Assembly: GCA_017544005.1 (NCBI GenBank) | Contig: JAFYEZ010000013.1 | Location: 1 to 64,000, forward strand | DNA from: Bacteroidales bacterium | Lineage (GTDB): Bacteria > Bacteroidota > Bacteroidia > Bacteroidales > UBA932 | Length of the DNA: 64,000 nucleotides | Reading direction: 5' to 3' | In this document: one piece after another, positions 35,861-45,102 of the stretch | Position numbering within the stretch: position 1 is the stretch's first letter | Layout: every line of letters begins with the position of its first letter | Made by a program: the position numbers and the translations under genes | The notes under the pieces: model-generated | What the model saw: the letters and a program-made list of their open reading frames with translations, nothing else | The model's database searches: none | Told to the model about the DNA's origin: nothing

Positions 35861-35879
35861 CCCTGCACTTTTTGCAGGG
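35861..35879 (-). promoter_or_regulatory. Hairpin at the 5' end of the rplC transcript
   Basis: A perfect 7-bp inverted repeat CCCTGCA/TGCAGGG with a 5-nt loop lies 3 bases downstream of the -7 box (minus strand) and 40 bases before the rplC ATG. The transcript would begin within or at the edge of the stem. It may be a 5' stabilising or regulatory element. It has no T-run and so is not a terminator. Confidence 0.6.
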
Positions 35880-35882
35880 CTG

Positions 35883-35914
35883 CAAAGATACGCTTTAATT
35901 TTCAACTGACCAAA
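35883..35914 (-). promoter_or_regulatory. Promoter of the ribosomal operon
   Basis: On the minus strand TTTG (35914-35911), 20 bases, then TATCTTTG (35890-35883). Both boxes match the Bacteroidota consensus exactly. Confidence 0.8.
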
Positions 35915-35916
35915 TA

Positions 35917-35948
35917 TTTCCGTCTTTCCGTAGGAAACATTATCTTTG
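35917..35948 (+). promoter_or_regulatory. Promoter of the divergent lipoprotein gene
   Basis: TATCTTTG at 35941-35948 is a perfect -7 box. TTTC at 35917-35920 is a one-mismatch -33 box at 20-base spacing. It faces away from the rplC promoter, with the two -33 boxes only a few bases apart. Confidence 0.65.
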
Positions 35949-35974
35949 CCCAAAAGAACGAAACCTTCTTTGTC

Positions 35975-36685
35975 ATGAATCGAAAACCGCTGTTGATCCT
36001 GGCGCTGCTTGCGCTGCTCTTTACCGGCTGCTCGTCGGCGCGCTATGTGTCGAAAACCCCGGCCTCCGTGGCGCAGCCCATCGCCCTGCTGGAGCCGATG
36101 AGCGAGATTTTCTTTGTTGAAAAGAATGGAACGGAGACGCTCGATATCGGCCTCTCCGAAACTTCCACGCAGATTCTTTCGGAGGCTTTGACTTCGCTTC
36201 CGCTGCCGGTGGAGCAGCCCGACGGCTACCCCGTGGCCGAGGTGATCCCCGTGGACTACTCCGGGGAGGACAATCCCTATGCCTGGCATGTCAGCGCCCT
36301 GGCCGGTGTCCGTCCAAAGGCCCTGAAAAATGCCGGCGTCCCCGATGAAATCACCCGTCTGCTGCGGAGTTACGGCTACCGCTACGGCATGCTGGTCTAT
36401 CACACGGGATTTACGCGGGACCGTTCCAATTATGCGAAATCGGTGGCCATGGATGTCGGGCTGTCCATTGTGACCGGCGTGATTGCCGGGCTGCTTGGCG
36501 GCGGCGCCGTCTATACCGGCCATCACCTGCGTCACCTCTCCCGGATCTTCATCATGATCGTGGACGTCGAGGCCAACGAGATTGTCTATTTCGCCTCTAC
36601 CGCCAACATGGAAGAAGAGCGCAATCCGCTCAACGCTCCGCTCCAGAAGGAACGCGTCCTCCGCCTCCTGCGACGCTTCAAATAA
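35975..36685 (+). CDS. Hypothetical lipoprotein with a glycine-rich hydrophobic hairpin
   Basis: 236 residues with a lipoprotein signal (LLALLFTGC, Cys19). I do not recognise a family. The middle has a conserved-looking HVSALAGVRPKALKNAGV region. Residues about 155-182 (VGLSIVTGVIAGLLGGGAVY) could insert into a membrane or form a glycine-zipper. An IMIVDVEANEIVYFAS strand pair follows. It stands alone on the plus strand between the ribosomal operon and djlA-like gene, with its own promoter. Confidence 0.8.
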   Translation: MNRKPLLILALLALLFTGCSSARYVSKTPASVAQPIALLEPMSEIFFVEKNGTETLDIGLSETSTQILSEALTSLPLPVEQPDGYPVAEVIPVDYSGEDNPYAWHVSALAGVRPKALKNAGVPDEITRLLRSYGYRYGMLVYHTGFTRDRSNYAKSVAMDVGLSIVTGVIAGLLGGGAVYTGHHLRHLSRIFIMIVDVEANEIVYFASTANMEEERNPLNAPLQKERVLRLLRRFK

Positions 36686-36694
36686 AAAAGCCGA

Positions 36695-37456
36695 TCAATT
36701 CATCCCGCGCTCGCGCTTGATGGCCTCGTAGGCTTCCTGGACCTGGCGGAATTTGTCGGCGGCGGCCTTCTGGATGTCCGGGCCGAGGGTGGCGACCTTG
36801 TCGGGGTGGTTCTTCATCGCCATCCGGCGATAGGCGGCCTTAACCTCGTCATCGGTGGCCTCGGGCTTGATCTCCAGTACGGCATAGGCGGAGCTGGTGT
36901 CCTTGTAGAACATCGCGATGACGGAGTTCATATCCGCCGCCGAAATCCCGATTGCCGCGGCGATTGTTTCAAGCACCGTCTTTTCGGATGCGCTGAATTC
37001 GCCGTCCGCGGCCGCCAGCTGGGCCAGGTAGTGGAACAGTTGCAGCCGCTGGGAATAGTTCATGTTCGCAGCAATCTGCGCACCCACCGACCGGACATCC
37101 ACCGCCTTCCGGTTGAGCTCGTCCAGGATGCGCATGGCTTCGTCTTCCGCAGCGAAGCCGAAGTTTTGCCGCACGAAATTCCGTACATAGTCCAGTTCCG
37201 AGCGCAGCGTCTTTCCGTCGGCCCGGATGACGGCCGATGAAAGCACGAGCAGACTTACCAGGAAGCTGTTGCGCTGTTCCTGGGCGGAGTAGCTGTGGCC
37301 CGCGGTCGAGGAGGAGCTGCCGCCTGCCGCTGTCGGGTTCGCCGATACAGTTCCCCGCACGTCCGAGGCGGCTCCGAGAAAGTATCCAATCAGGCCTCCG
37401 ATGGGCCCGCCAATGACCCATCCCAGCAAACCGTATAACCACCTGCGTGCTCCCAT
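36695..37456 (-). CDS. DjlA-like membrane co-chaperone (TerB and J domains)
   Basis: 253 residues. An N-terminal glycine-rich membrane segment (about 8-28) is followed by a TerB-like helical domain (about 60-185: SSAVIRADGKTLRSELDYVR, AAADGEFSASEKTVL). A C-terminal J domain (about 187-250) has the HPD triad in KNHPDKV. This is the DjlA architecture, which recruits DnaK to the membrane face. It is the last gene of a minus-strand run S9-S9-rmuC-djlA with gaps of 1-12 bases. Confidence 0.9.
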   Translation of the reverse strand: MGARRWLYGLLGWVIGGPIGGLIGYFLGAASDVRGTVSANPTAAGGSSSSTAGHSYSAQEQRNSFLVSLLVLSSAVIRADGKTLRSELDYVRNFVRQNFGFAAEDEAMRILDELNRKAVDVRSVGAQIAANMNYSQRLQLFHYLAQLAAADGEFSASEKTVLETIAAAIGISAADMNSVIAMFYKDTSSAYAVLEIKPEATDDEVKAAYRRMAMKNHPDKVATLGPDIQKAAADKFRQVQEAYEAIKRERGMN

Positions 37457-37468
37457 CGCCGTTCTCTG

Positions 37469-38779
37469 TTATTCTTCCACCTCGGGCAAGGCGGCTTTCT
37501 TGGGGTTCTGGGAGATCTTGCCGAGGCGCTGGACCTCGAGGGCGGCGCGGATGATGCTCTGGCCGCCGTCCTGCAGTTTCCGGGTCCCTTTTTCGTGGGC
37601 GGCCACCGCCTTCTGGAGGGCGTCGCCCACCGCGGCGTTGGCTTCGCAGTAATCCTGCACCCGCTCCACGATCTGGGAGGCGGCCTTGATGATCTTCTCC
37701 TGGTTGCGGATCTGGTCCACGTTCACCCAGGCCGTGTGGAGCACGCGCAGGAAGGGCATGATGGTCTCTTCCGTGGTGATAAGCACGTTCTGACGGAAGG
37801 CCTCGTTCACGATGCCCGGCTCCAGCGTGCGGGCCAGGGCCAGCGCGCCGTAGTTGGCCACGTACATGATGACGTAGTTCAGTGTCTTGTGCCCGTCGCG
37901 CACATACTCCGCATAGCGTTTGCCGGAGAGCGAGGCCACCTGCGCCTTGACGGCGGCGAGGTTGCGCTTGGCGCATTCGGCCTTTTCGGCGGCGGTCTCG
38001 GCGTTGTACCAGTCCACGAAGGCGTCGAGGTTCATCTTGGCGTCGATCAGCAGGTCGGTGTTGTCCGGGAAGTGCAGCACATAGTCCGGACGCATCTTCC
38101 GGCCAGAATCCTCATTGCGCAGGATCTCGCCGGTCTCGTCGCGGAGGTAAACCTCGCGGTGGTAGTCGCGCCCCTCCACGAGCCCCTCCTGCACGAAGAT
38201 GTTGTTCAGCATCTGTTCGCCCCAGTTGCCCTGCATCTTGTTGTCGCCACGCAGTGCGCTGGCCAGGTGCTCGGCGGTGTCGCCCAGCGACTTGCTCTGC
38301 TCGGCGAAGTGGCGCACCGCCTCATCCACCTTGGTCTTGAGCGAGGCCGATTCCTCCGTGTGTTGTTTCTTCTGCGCCTCGAAGGCTTCGGTCATGGTGG
38401 TGATGCGTTGTGCCAGGCCGCCGGTGATGTTGGTCATCATTTCTCCGGCCGTCTTTTTCAGTGACTCTTCCCGCTCGCGCAGGGCCTTCTCGCTCTGCAG
38501 CGCCAGCTCTTTTTTCGTGGCCTCGAGGGCCTGCACCTGCGCCGCCTTCATCTCGGCGAGCGAGCGGTCAAAATCGGCGCGGGCATCCGCCAGCCGTTCT
38601 GCTGCGGCAGCTGTCTCGCGCTCTCGCAGGGCCTTTTCGGTCTCGAGCGCAGCCTGCGCCGCCGTCAGTTCCCGGGTGTAGCGGGCCTTCAGCGAAAGCC
38701 GCGTCAGCAGCCACGCCAGCAGCGCGGCCAGGGCGGCGGCCGAGAGGGTGATCGTAACGATTAAACCGGTGATACTCAT
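37469..38779 (-). CDS. rmuC: RmuC-family protein
   Basis: 436 residues from ATG 38779. An N-terminal membrane helix (ALAALLAWLL) precedes a long coiled coil (about 30-170), then the RmuC core: LASALRGDNKMQGNWGEQML, RKMRPDYVLHFPDNTDLLIDAKMNLDAF and NYVIMYVANYGAL. RmuC limits recombination at inverted repeats in E. coli and has a nuclease-like (D...ExK-like DAK) fold. An earlier start at 38812 overlaps the upstream peptidase and lacks support. Confidence 0.9.
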   Translation of the reverse strand: MSITGLIVTITLSAAALAALLAWLLTRLSLKARYTRELTAAQAALETEKALRERETAAAAERLADARADFDRSLAEMKAAQVQALEATKKELALQSEKALREREESLKKTAGEMMTNITGGLAQRITTMTEAFEAQKKQHTEESASLKTKVDEAVRHFAEQSKSLGDTAEHLASALRGDNKMQGNWGEQMLNNIFVQEGLVEGRDYHREVYLRDETGEILRNEDSGRKMRPDYVLHFPDNTDLLIDAKMNLDAFVDWYNAETAAEKAECAKRNLAAVKAQVASLSGKRYAEYVRDGHKTLNYVIMYVANYGALALARTLEPGIVNEAFRQNVLITTEETIMPFLRVLHTAWVNVDQIRNQEKIIKAASQIVERVQDYCEANAAVGDALQKAVAAHEKGTRKLQDGGQSIIRAALEVQRLGKISQNPKKAALPEVEE

Positions 38780-38783
38780 ACGC

Positions 38784-40874
38784 CTATCTGCACCAACGAT
38801 CCACCCATGCAAAGAACTCGCGGTGCCAGTGCACGGAGTTCTGCGGCTTGAGAATCCAGTGGTTCTCGTCCGGGAAGAGGACCATCTTGGAAGGAACGCC
38901 CAGCATCTGGGCGGTATTGAAGGCAGCCATGCCCTGGTCCACCGGCACGCGGTAGTCCAGTTCGCCGTGCATCACGAGGATCGGGGTGTTCCAGTTCTTC
39001 GCGAGTTTGTGGGCGGAGTTGGCGTAGTGGCGCACGGAAGCCGGGGTCTTGCTCCACGGCGAGCCGGCCATGTAGGTCTTGGGATCCTTGCAGCCGCCGT
39101 TGTCCCAGTTGGGGAACCACATCTCCTCGGTCTCCATGAACATGTGTTCCTGGTTGAAGATGCCTGCGTGGGCAATCAGGGCCGAGAAGCGGTTCTGGTG
39201 AATGCCGGCCAGGTAATAGACCGAATAGCCGCCGTAGCTGGCGCCGGCCGCACACATCTTGCCCACGTAGGGCTCAGCGAGCAGCGCATCGGCTGCGGAG
39301 AGGTAATCCTTCATGTTCTGGCCGATATAGTCGCCGGAAATCTGCTCGCACCACTCCTGCCCGAACGCGGTGGTTCCGCGGCGGTTGGGCAGCACGACGA
39401 TATAGCCCTGTGAAGCCATCAGGCGATAGTTCCAGCGGGTGGACCATCCCTGCGTGATGGCGCCCTGCGGACCGCCGAGGCAGATCAGGACGGCGGGGTA
39501 CTTGTTGGTCGGATTGAACTTGGGCGGATAGACGACCCAGGTGAGCATCTTCTTGCCGTCGGTCGTGGGAATCCAGCGCGCCTCCATCGTAACGGGCGCG
39601 AGCTGCGCGAGGAGATCGTCATTCTCCTGGGTGAGCTGTTTCCAGCTGCCGTCGGCCGTCGAGACGCAGACAATCTCCGCGGGACGCATCATCGAGCAGT
39701 TGGTGGCCAGCAGCGCCTCTTCGCCCAGCAGGCTCAGGTTGCTGAAATCCACCCAGTCGCCCTGCGTAAGCTTGCGACAGGATGCGGTAGCCAGATCGGC
39801 GAAGCAGATCTCCTTGAGCCCTTCCATCTCGGAGGTGAACCAGAGGCCGGTGGAAGCGGCGTTCCAGAGAAGTCCGCCTGCATTGTATTTGAACCCAGCG
39901 GTCAGTTCCGTCTTGACGCGGGTGGCGAGATCCAGCACGAAGATGCGCTCCTTGTCGGCCTCATAGCCGTCGCGGGCCATGCTTATCCAGGCCAGTTTGC
40001 TGCCGTCCGGCGAGAAAAGCGGATCGGTGTCGTAGCCCGGCATCCCTTCGGTGAGGTTCTCGCAGTTTCCGGTGGCGATATCATACAGGTAGATATCGGT
40101 ATTGGTGGAGAAGGCGTATGCGCGGCCGGTCAGCTTGCGGCAGGAGTAGGCAATCTGTCGGCCGTCCGGGCTGAAGTCGAGCTGCTCGATGCCGCTGAAG
40201 GGTTCGGTGGGCAGTTCGAACGGCGCGCCGTCCAGCAGGTCGCGGCCTTCGCCCAGCTTTTCACCGTCAAAGGATGCCAGAAAGGTGTGCGGAATGTTCT
40301 CCACAAAGTGGTCCCAGTGGCGGTACATCAGCCCCGTAATGGTGCGGGCGGTGGACTTGGGAATGTCCGGATAAATGTCTGCCGCCTTGGGCGCCACCTT
40401 GAAGTCGCTCACATAGAGCACCCGGGTCTCGTCCGGCGAGAGCTTGAATTCGCCGATTCCGCCGGGAACGTCACTGACCTGGTGCGCTCCTTTGCCCTGG
40501 GCATCCGCCACCCAGATCTGTCCCTTGTGGAGGTAGGCGATCTTGCGGCCGCCGTCCATCCAGCGCGCATTGGATTTGCTGCCGGCCGAGCGGGTAATCT
40601 GGTGATTGCCCGTGCCGTCGGCATTCATCACGAAGAGTTCGCGGTTGCCCTTGTTCAGTTCGATGGAGGTATAGGTCACTCCGTAGAGAATCTTGCCGGT
40701 GGCCGCGCAGTACTGCGGGTCGGAGACCTTCCCCATCTGGTGCATGATTTCGGGGGTAAACTGTCCATTTACCACCGCCACGTAGTGTTTTTCAATCAGG
40801 GCGGGCGTTTCGTTTTTCGGGGCGCAGGAGAAGGTTGCTGCCATGGCCATCATCAAAACAAGTATCTTTTTCAT
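38784..40874 (-). CDS. S9-family prolyl oligopeptidase-type lipoprotein
   Basis: 696 residues from ATG 40874, with a lipoprotein signal (MMAMAATFSC). A beta-propeller of TolB-like repeats (ISYSCRKLTG-like, LFSPDGSKLAWIS) covers residues 60-430, then the alpha/beta hydrolase domain. The catalytic Ser is in GASYGGYS, Asp in HGELDYRVP, and His in DENHWI. It likely cleaves oligopeptides in the periplasm. It is separated by 1 base from another, unrelated-length S9 peptidase, so the pair is co-expressed. Confidence 0.9.
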   Translation of the reverse strand: MKKILVLMMAMAATFSCAPKNETPALIEKHYVAVVNGQFTPEIMHQMGKVSDPQYCAATGKILYGVTYTSIELNKGNRELFVMNADGTGNHQITRSAGSKSNARWMDGGRKIAYLHKGQIWVADAQGKGAHQVSDVPGGIGEFKLSPDETRVLYVSDFKVAPKAADIYPDIPKSTARTITGLMYRHWDHFVENIPHTFLASFDGEKLGEGRDLLDGAPFELPTEPFSGIEQLDFSPDGRQIAYSCRKLTGRAYAFSTNTDIYLYDIATGNCENLTEGMPGYDTDPLFSPDGSKLAWISMARDGYEADKERIFVLDLATRVKTELTAGFKYNAGGLLWNAASTGLWFTSEMEGLKEICFADLATASCRKLTQGDWVDFSNLSLLGEEALLATNCSMMRPAEIVCVSTADGSWKQLTQENDDLLAQLAPVTMEARWIPTTDGKKMLTWVVYPPKFNPTNKYPAVLICLGGPQGAITQGWSTRWNYRLMASQGYIVVLPNRRGTTAFGQEWCEQISGDYIGQNMKDYLSAADALLAEPYVGKMCAAGASYGGYSVYYLAGIHQNRFSALIAHAGIFNQEHMFMETEEMWFPNWDNGGCKDPKTYMAGSPWSKTPASVRHYANSAHKLAKNWNTPILVMHGELDYRVPVDQGMAAFNTAQMLGVPSKMVLFPDENHWILKPQNSVHWHREFFAWVDRWCR

Positions 40875-40875
40875 A

Positions 40876-43752
40876 TTATTCGTTGTCATCAAATCCAAAA
40901 CCGTAATCGATGCCCTTGAGGGTGGCGGGCACGCCGCGGGACATCCAGACGGGCATCGGAGCGCCCTTGAGGAAGTGGTCGAAGAACTGCTGCAGGCGGA
41001 CGCTGAGGTCCTTGCGGTTGCGGCGTTCCTTGAGGTTGTGGGCCTCGTCGTTGTACTGGAGCATCCACGCCTGCTTGCCGCAGCGGCGCAGGGCGTTGAA
41101 GAATTCGATACCCTGCCACCAGGGAACGGCGCCGTCCTGGTCGTTGTGCATGATCAGCACCGGGGTGGTGACATTCGGTACGAAGAAGAGCGGAGAGTTC
41201 TCCACATAGAGGTCAAATCCCTCCCAGAGGTCCTTGCCGATCCGGCTCTGGCCCTTCTCATACTGGGCCGTGCGGGCCACGCCGCTCTCCCAGCGGATAC
41301 CGCCGTAGGCCGAGGTCATGTTGCTGACCGGCGCACCGGCACCGGCTGCCGCGAAGCGGTTGGTCTGGGTAATCAGGTAAGCGGTCTGGTAGCCGCCCCA
41401 GCTCTGGCCCTGGATGCCGATATGGTCGCCGTCCACCCACGGATTCTCGCAAAGCATGTCCACGCCCGGCATCAGGAAGTTCATGCAGCTCTTGCCCGGA
41501 TGGCCGTCCTTGTAGCGCAGATCCGGCACGAAGATCAGGTAGCCGTTGCTGACGAAGTAAGGGATGTTCACCGTGGAGGCCGAAGGTGCCGGCACGCGGG
41601 GACGGTAGAGCGTCTCGGAGTTGCGCTCGTAGAAGTAGCAGATCATCGGGTACTTCCTGGCGGGATTGAAGTCCTCCGGCTTGAAGAGCAGACCCTCGGC
41701 GGGGGTTCCGTCCCAGGCCGTCCACTTGACCAGCTCTACGGTGCCCCAGTTGTAGGCTTTCAGCTGGTCGCCCGTGTGGGTGAGCTGCTCCTGTTTCTTG
41801 AAGTTGTCCTTGGTCATCCAGAGGTCGCTGCCCTCCTCGAAGTTGCCGCGGAGGTAAAGCGCCACCGGCTTGCGGCCGCCGCTGACGGCCAGTCCCTGAT
41901 AGAGGTAGGGACCTTTGGCGAGGTTTTCCACCTTGGCCTTGCGGCGCGTGATGTCGAGCCGCGCGATGCCGTTTTCCTTGGTGACTTCGTCAAACGTGGT
42001 GAACCAGACCGGGCGGTCGGTGAAGAGGATGCCGCCGCGCGGGACACGGATGTCGGTGCGGTGGTAGGGCATCGTCACATTGTAAACCAGGCGGCTGTCC
42101 CGGCCGAATGTCTTGCGCTCAGGGGCCTTGACGCCCTTCGGGTCAATCTGCCACCAGTCATACCGGTCGCGGATCCAGAAGTAGCTGCCGTCTTCCGCCC
42201 AGATGGCGCCGGCATAGGCCGACGGCAGGGCGGGATGGTCGTCCTCCTCATCCCAGAAGGCGTTGCCGATGGCGGAGGAAACTTCGCGTTTGGTGCCTGC
42301 TGCGATATCGATCACATACCAGTTGCGCTCCTTCTCGTCATAGCTGGCCAGGAAGGCGCCGTCGGGCGATTCGGAGGCATAGGTGAGGGAAGAGGCCTTC
42401 TCGAGCAGTTTGCGGGAGCCGCTGCGGAGGTCAATCTGCCAGAGATCCGAGCAGGACGAATAGTCCCACTGCCGCTGGATGCGATAGGGTTTTTCGTTGG
42501 CTACCAGCGTATAAGGGCAGGTGTGCTTGTCGGCCAGCGTGACGCTGGGCATGTCCTCGTCTGCCAGCTGCACGAACCCGTGACCGTCATAGCCGATCTT
42601 GGCCAGGTAGGTGCGGTTCTTGTCGCGGGAGAGGCGGTTCTTCTGGATGGTCTGGATGTAATCCTCATTCCAGACCCAGATGTCGAGCTGTGCCTGCTCA
42701 AAATCCACCAGCGTGGTGTCCTTCTCCGGCGGGACAGGGCGGGTGCCGAAGGTCAGGTAGCCGTCGTAGAAATTCACGTCAGCCTTCTGGCCCAGCTCCC
42801 AGCCTTTGGGCAGCAACGAGGCCTTGTGGGTGAGCAGCATCCGCGGCTCTCCGCCTTCCCAGAGGTAGAGATCCTGATTTTTGGCTGCCTCCTTTGCGGT
42901 GTCGAGCGAAGCGTAGAAGGCAATCCGGTTGCCCTCCTCGTTGAAATAGAAGCTGCCGAAGGAGGCCTTCTTCTCGCCGGTCAGCACCGCTTGGGATTCG
43001 CGGGTGGCGGGATCGTACACGAAGAGGCCGCGCACCGTGACGCTGTCCTTTTTCTCCGGCTTGGTCACGTAGGCCATCCGTTTGCCGTTCCGGTCAAAAT
43101 GGTAGGATTCGACACTCTTCAGCGTATCTACAGCCAGCGTCTTGATGTTCAGGACATAGACCGTGGTCTTGACAGAAGGCTTGTCGGCCTTGGCGCTGTC
43201 TTTGGGCGCTTTTTCTTTTTCAGGCTTTTCGGGCTTTTCCCCCTTTTCGGGTTTGCCTTCGCCCTTCTTCCCCTTCGGGGCGGGTGCCTTCACCTCTTCT
43301 TCCTGGAAAGCAATCCAGTCGCCCAGCACGTCGCCGGACTTGAAGTTGATGACATTCTTGAACTCCTTGATTTCGCCGGTTTTCAGGTCGATCACGGCGA
43401 TGGAGCCCTTGGGGCGCTCATCGGGTTTCTTCTTGTCAATCTTGGCCTGGCGGGTCTCCAGGAAAGGCGGGGTGATGCGATAGACCGCCTTGGTGGCGTC
43501 GGAGGAAATCACGGCGCGGGAGGCGCGGTCAATCGTGTAGGTCTTGCCGCTCTTTACATTGTATAGATAGAGCACGCCGTCGCCCTCCTGGGGTGAGACG
43601 GAATAGGTGGCCCAGTCGCCGCCGTTCTGGATGACGGGACGTCCGACAGATTTCCATCCGTCGTAAACGGAGTGGTCGAGCGCGGGTTTCTGTGCCTGCA
43701 GTGCTGCTGCACTCAACAGCAGCGCAAAGCATAGGAGAAAGGAACGTTTCAT
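40876..43752 (-). CDS. S9-family secreted peptidase, long form
   Basis: 958 residues with a signal peptide ending ALQAQ (about 20). The N-terminal propeller carries a Lys/Glu/Pro-rich linker (about residues 148-185, KKGEGKPEKGEKPEKPEKEK), an unusual charged insert. The C-terminal hydrolase has Ser in GQSWGGYQ, Asp in NDQDGAVPWW and His in NDEAHNL. This is the DPP/acylaminoacyl-peptidase-like group common in Bacteroidota. It is first gene of the S9-S9-rmuC-djlA run. The upstream ThrE-like gene ends 27 bases away. Confidence 0.9.
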   Translation of the reverse strand: MKRSFLLCFALLLSAAALQAQKPALDHSVYDGWKSVGRPVIQNGGDWATYSVSPQEGDGVLYLYNVKSGKTYTIDRASRAVISSDATKAVYRITPPFLETRQAKIDKKKPDERPKGSIAVIDLKTGEIKEFKNVINFKSGDVLGDWIAFQEEEVKAPAPKGKKGEGKPEKGEKPEKPEKEKAPKDSAKADKPSVKTTVYVLNIKTLAVDTLKSVESYHFDRNGKRMAYVTKPEKKDSVTVRGLFVYDPATRESQAVLTGEKKASFGSFYFNEEGNRIAFYASLDTAKEAAKNQDLYLWEGGEPRMLLTHKASLLPKGWELGQKADVNFYDGYLTFGTRPVPPEKDTTLVDFEQAQLDIWVWNEDYIQTIQKNRLSRDKNRTYLAKIGYDGHGFVQLADEDMPSVTLADKHTCPYTLVANEKPYRIQRQWDYSSCSDLWQIDLRSGSRKLLEKASSLTYASESPDGAFLASYDEKERNWYVIDIAAGTKREVSSAIGNAFWDEEDDHPALPSAYAGAIWAEDGSYFWIRDRYDWWQIDPKGVKAPERKTFGRDSRLVYNVTMPYHRTDIRVPRGGILFTDRPVWFTTFDEVTKENGIARLDITRRKAKVENLAKGPYLYQGLAVSGGRKPVALYLRGNFEEGSDLWMTKDNFKKQEQLTHTGDQLKAYNWGTVELVKWTAWDGTPAEGLLFKPEDFNPARKYPMICYFYERNSETLYRPRVPAPSASTVNIPYFVSNGYLIFVPDLRYKDGHPGKSCMNFLMPGVDMLCENPWVDGDHIGIQGQSWGGYQTAYLITQTNRFAAAGAGAPVSNMTSAYGGIRWESGVARTAQYEKGQSRIGKDLWEGFDLYVENSPLFFVPNVTTPVLIMHNDQDGAVPWWQGIEFFNALRRCGKQAWMLQYNDEAHNLKERRNRKDLSVRLQQFFDHFLKGAPMPVWMSRGVPATLKGIDYGFGFDDNE

Positions 43753-43779
43753 GGTATGGATTATGAATTAATTGCGTTT

Positions 43780-45027
43780 TTAAGCGTGGCGGCCCTTGCG
43801 GCTTTTGCGCTTCTGGAAGTACCAGGTGACGATGATCATACCCAGCACGATGGCGACGGCAACCTTAAGGGCCGTGTACCAGGCGGTGAGGGCGGGAGTC
43901 AGCTGCTCGGTGAGCGTGTAGTAGGTGCTCCAGAAGATGCCGCCGCCGGGAATGAGCGGGAAGTTTCCGCAGACCAGGAAGATGGTGCTGGGGCACTTCT
44001 GGCCGATAGAGAGCACGATGGAGAGCAGCGCCACGACAAATGCGCCGGCGAAGGTGGCAGCTCCGATGCCGAGCTGCGCGTAGCGGTAGATCAGCAGGTA
44101 GGTGATCCAGCCGAGCATACCCACCAGACCGGTGCTCAGGTAGAATTTGCGCGGCACGCTGAAGAGGATGGCGAAGGCCAGGGTGCCCATCAGCGCCGCC
44201 AGGGACTGTGCCGGAAGACCGGCGGTCTGGGCGGAGGCAAAGGTGCCGTTGAGCTGGATGATGCCGCCGATAAAGTAGCTGTGAATCACAAAGGCCACGC
44301 AGGTTCCCAGCGCGATGCAGAAGAACATCATCAGCGCATCCATCAGGCGCGTGGCGCCGGAGAGGTAATCCTCGTTGGCCAGGTCGCGGATGCCGTTGGT
44401 GAAAGCGACGCCCGGCACCAGCAGAATCAGGGTGCCGGCAATCATGTTGCCCAGGTGCTCTCCGAATCCGAAACTATGGAACGCGGCGCAGAGGGCGGTT
44501 CCCACCAGGCCGCCGAAAATATTGCCCAGCATCTTGGAGAGGTAGGGCATGCTGACGGTGAGAACGAAGATCCAGAGCAGGATGCCCGCCACGACAGCCG
44601 CCGCACAGTCGAAGAGGCTGCCGCCGAACACCGCGCAGAATCCGCCGCTGCCCAGCGCCGCGCCGATGAGTTGTTCCCAGACGGGCTTGCCGCGCATCTT
44701 GCGGATGGACGCGATTCGCTCCCGGGCTTCGTCGAAGGTGCAGCCGGCATTCTGGATATCCCAGGAAAGCTGGTTCACCGCGATGATCTTGTCAAAGCGG
44801 GCCCCTTTGATGGGAATGTACTTCACGCCGGCATAGGAGTCGCCGGTGGTGATGATGCCGTTGCCCATCGTGAAGAAGTTCTCGGAACTCTCACCGTAAT
44901 TGGCGGCGATGCGTTTCATCGTTTCATCCACACGGGAGATCTCCGAGCCGTTTTCCAGAAGGATCTGGCCAGCTTCCGAGGCGAGTTCCAGCACCTGGCT
45001 GGAGCGGGAGGTTTCAGGGTTTTCCAT
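43780..45027 (-). CDS. ThrE-like threonine/serine exporter family protein
   Basis: 415 residues. The N-terminal DUF1212 region has ASEAGQILLENGSEISRVDETMKRI and a cluster of membrane helices. It continues into the smaller ThrE/DUF3815 domain (FSVPRKFYLSTGLVGMLGW, CGNFPLIPGGGI). About ten helices in total. Such proteins export threonine, serine or dicarboxylates. It has no signal peptide, and its substrate is not readable. Confidence 0.9.
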   Translation of the reverse strand: MENPETSRSSQVLELASEAGQILLENGSEISRVDETMKRIAANYGESSENFFTMGNGIITTGDSYAGVKYIPIKGARFDKIIAVNQLSWDIQNAGCTFDEARERIASIRKMRGKPVWEQLIGAALGSGGFCAVFGGSLFDCAAAVVAGILLWIFVLTVSMPYLSKMLGNIFGGLVGTALCAAFHSFGFGEHLGNMIAGTLILLVPGVAFTNGIRDLANEDYLSGATRLMDALMMFFCIALGTCVAFVIHSYFIGGIIQLNGTFASAQTAGLPAQSLAALMGTLAFAILFSVPRKFYLSTGLVGMLGWITYLLIYRYAQLGIGAATFAGAFVVALLSIVLSIGQKCPSTIFLVCGNFPLIPGGGIFWSTYYTLTEQLTPALTAWYTALKVAVAIVLGMIIVTWYFQKRKSRKGRHA

Positions 45028-45052
45028 CGAGCATATTTTCTCTGCTACAAAG

Positions 45053-45084
45053 TTCGCAATAATTCTGAGCTTTCCTTACTTTTG
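45053..45084 (+). promoter_or_regulatory. Promoter of the YiiX-like gene
   Basis: TACTTTTG at 45077-45084 is a perfect TAnnTTTG. TTCG at 45053-45056 is a weak -33 box at 20-base spacing. ATG follows 18 bases later at 45103. Confidence 0.55.
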
Positions 45085-45102
45085 CGAAAAAATCTGAAAG
45101 AG

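Noticed and set aside
40843-43566. Long plus-strand open frame opposite the S9 peptidase.
   Set aside because: It is antisense to a gene with an intact catalytic triad and has a repetitive, non-family composition.
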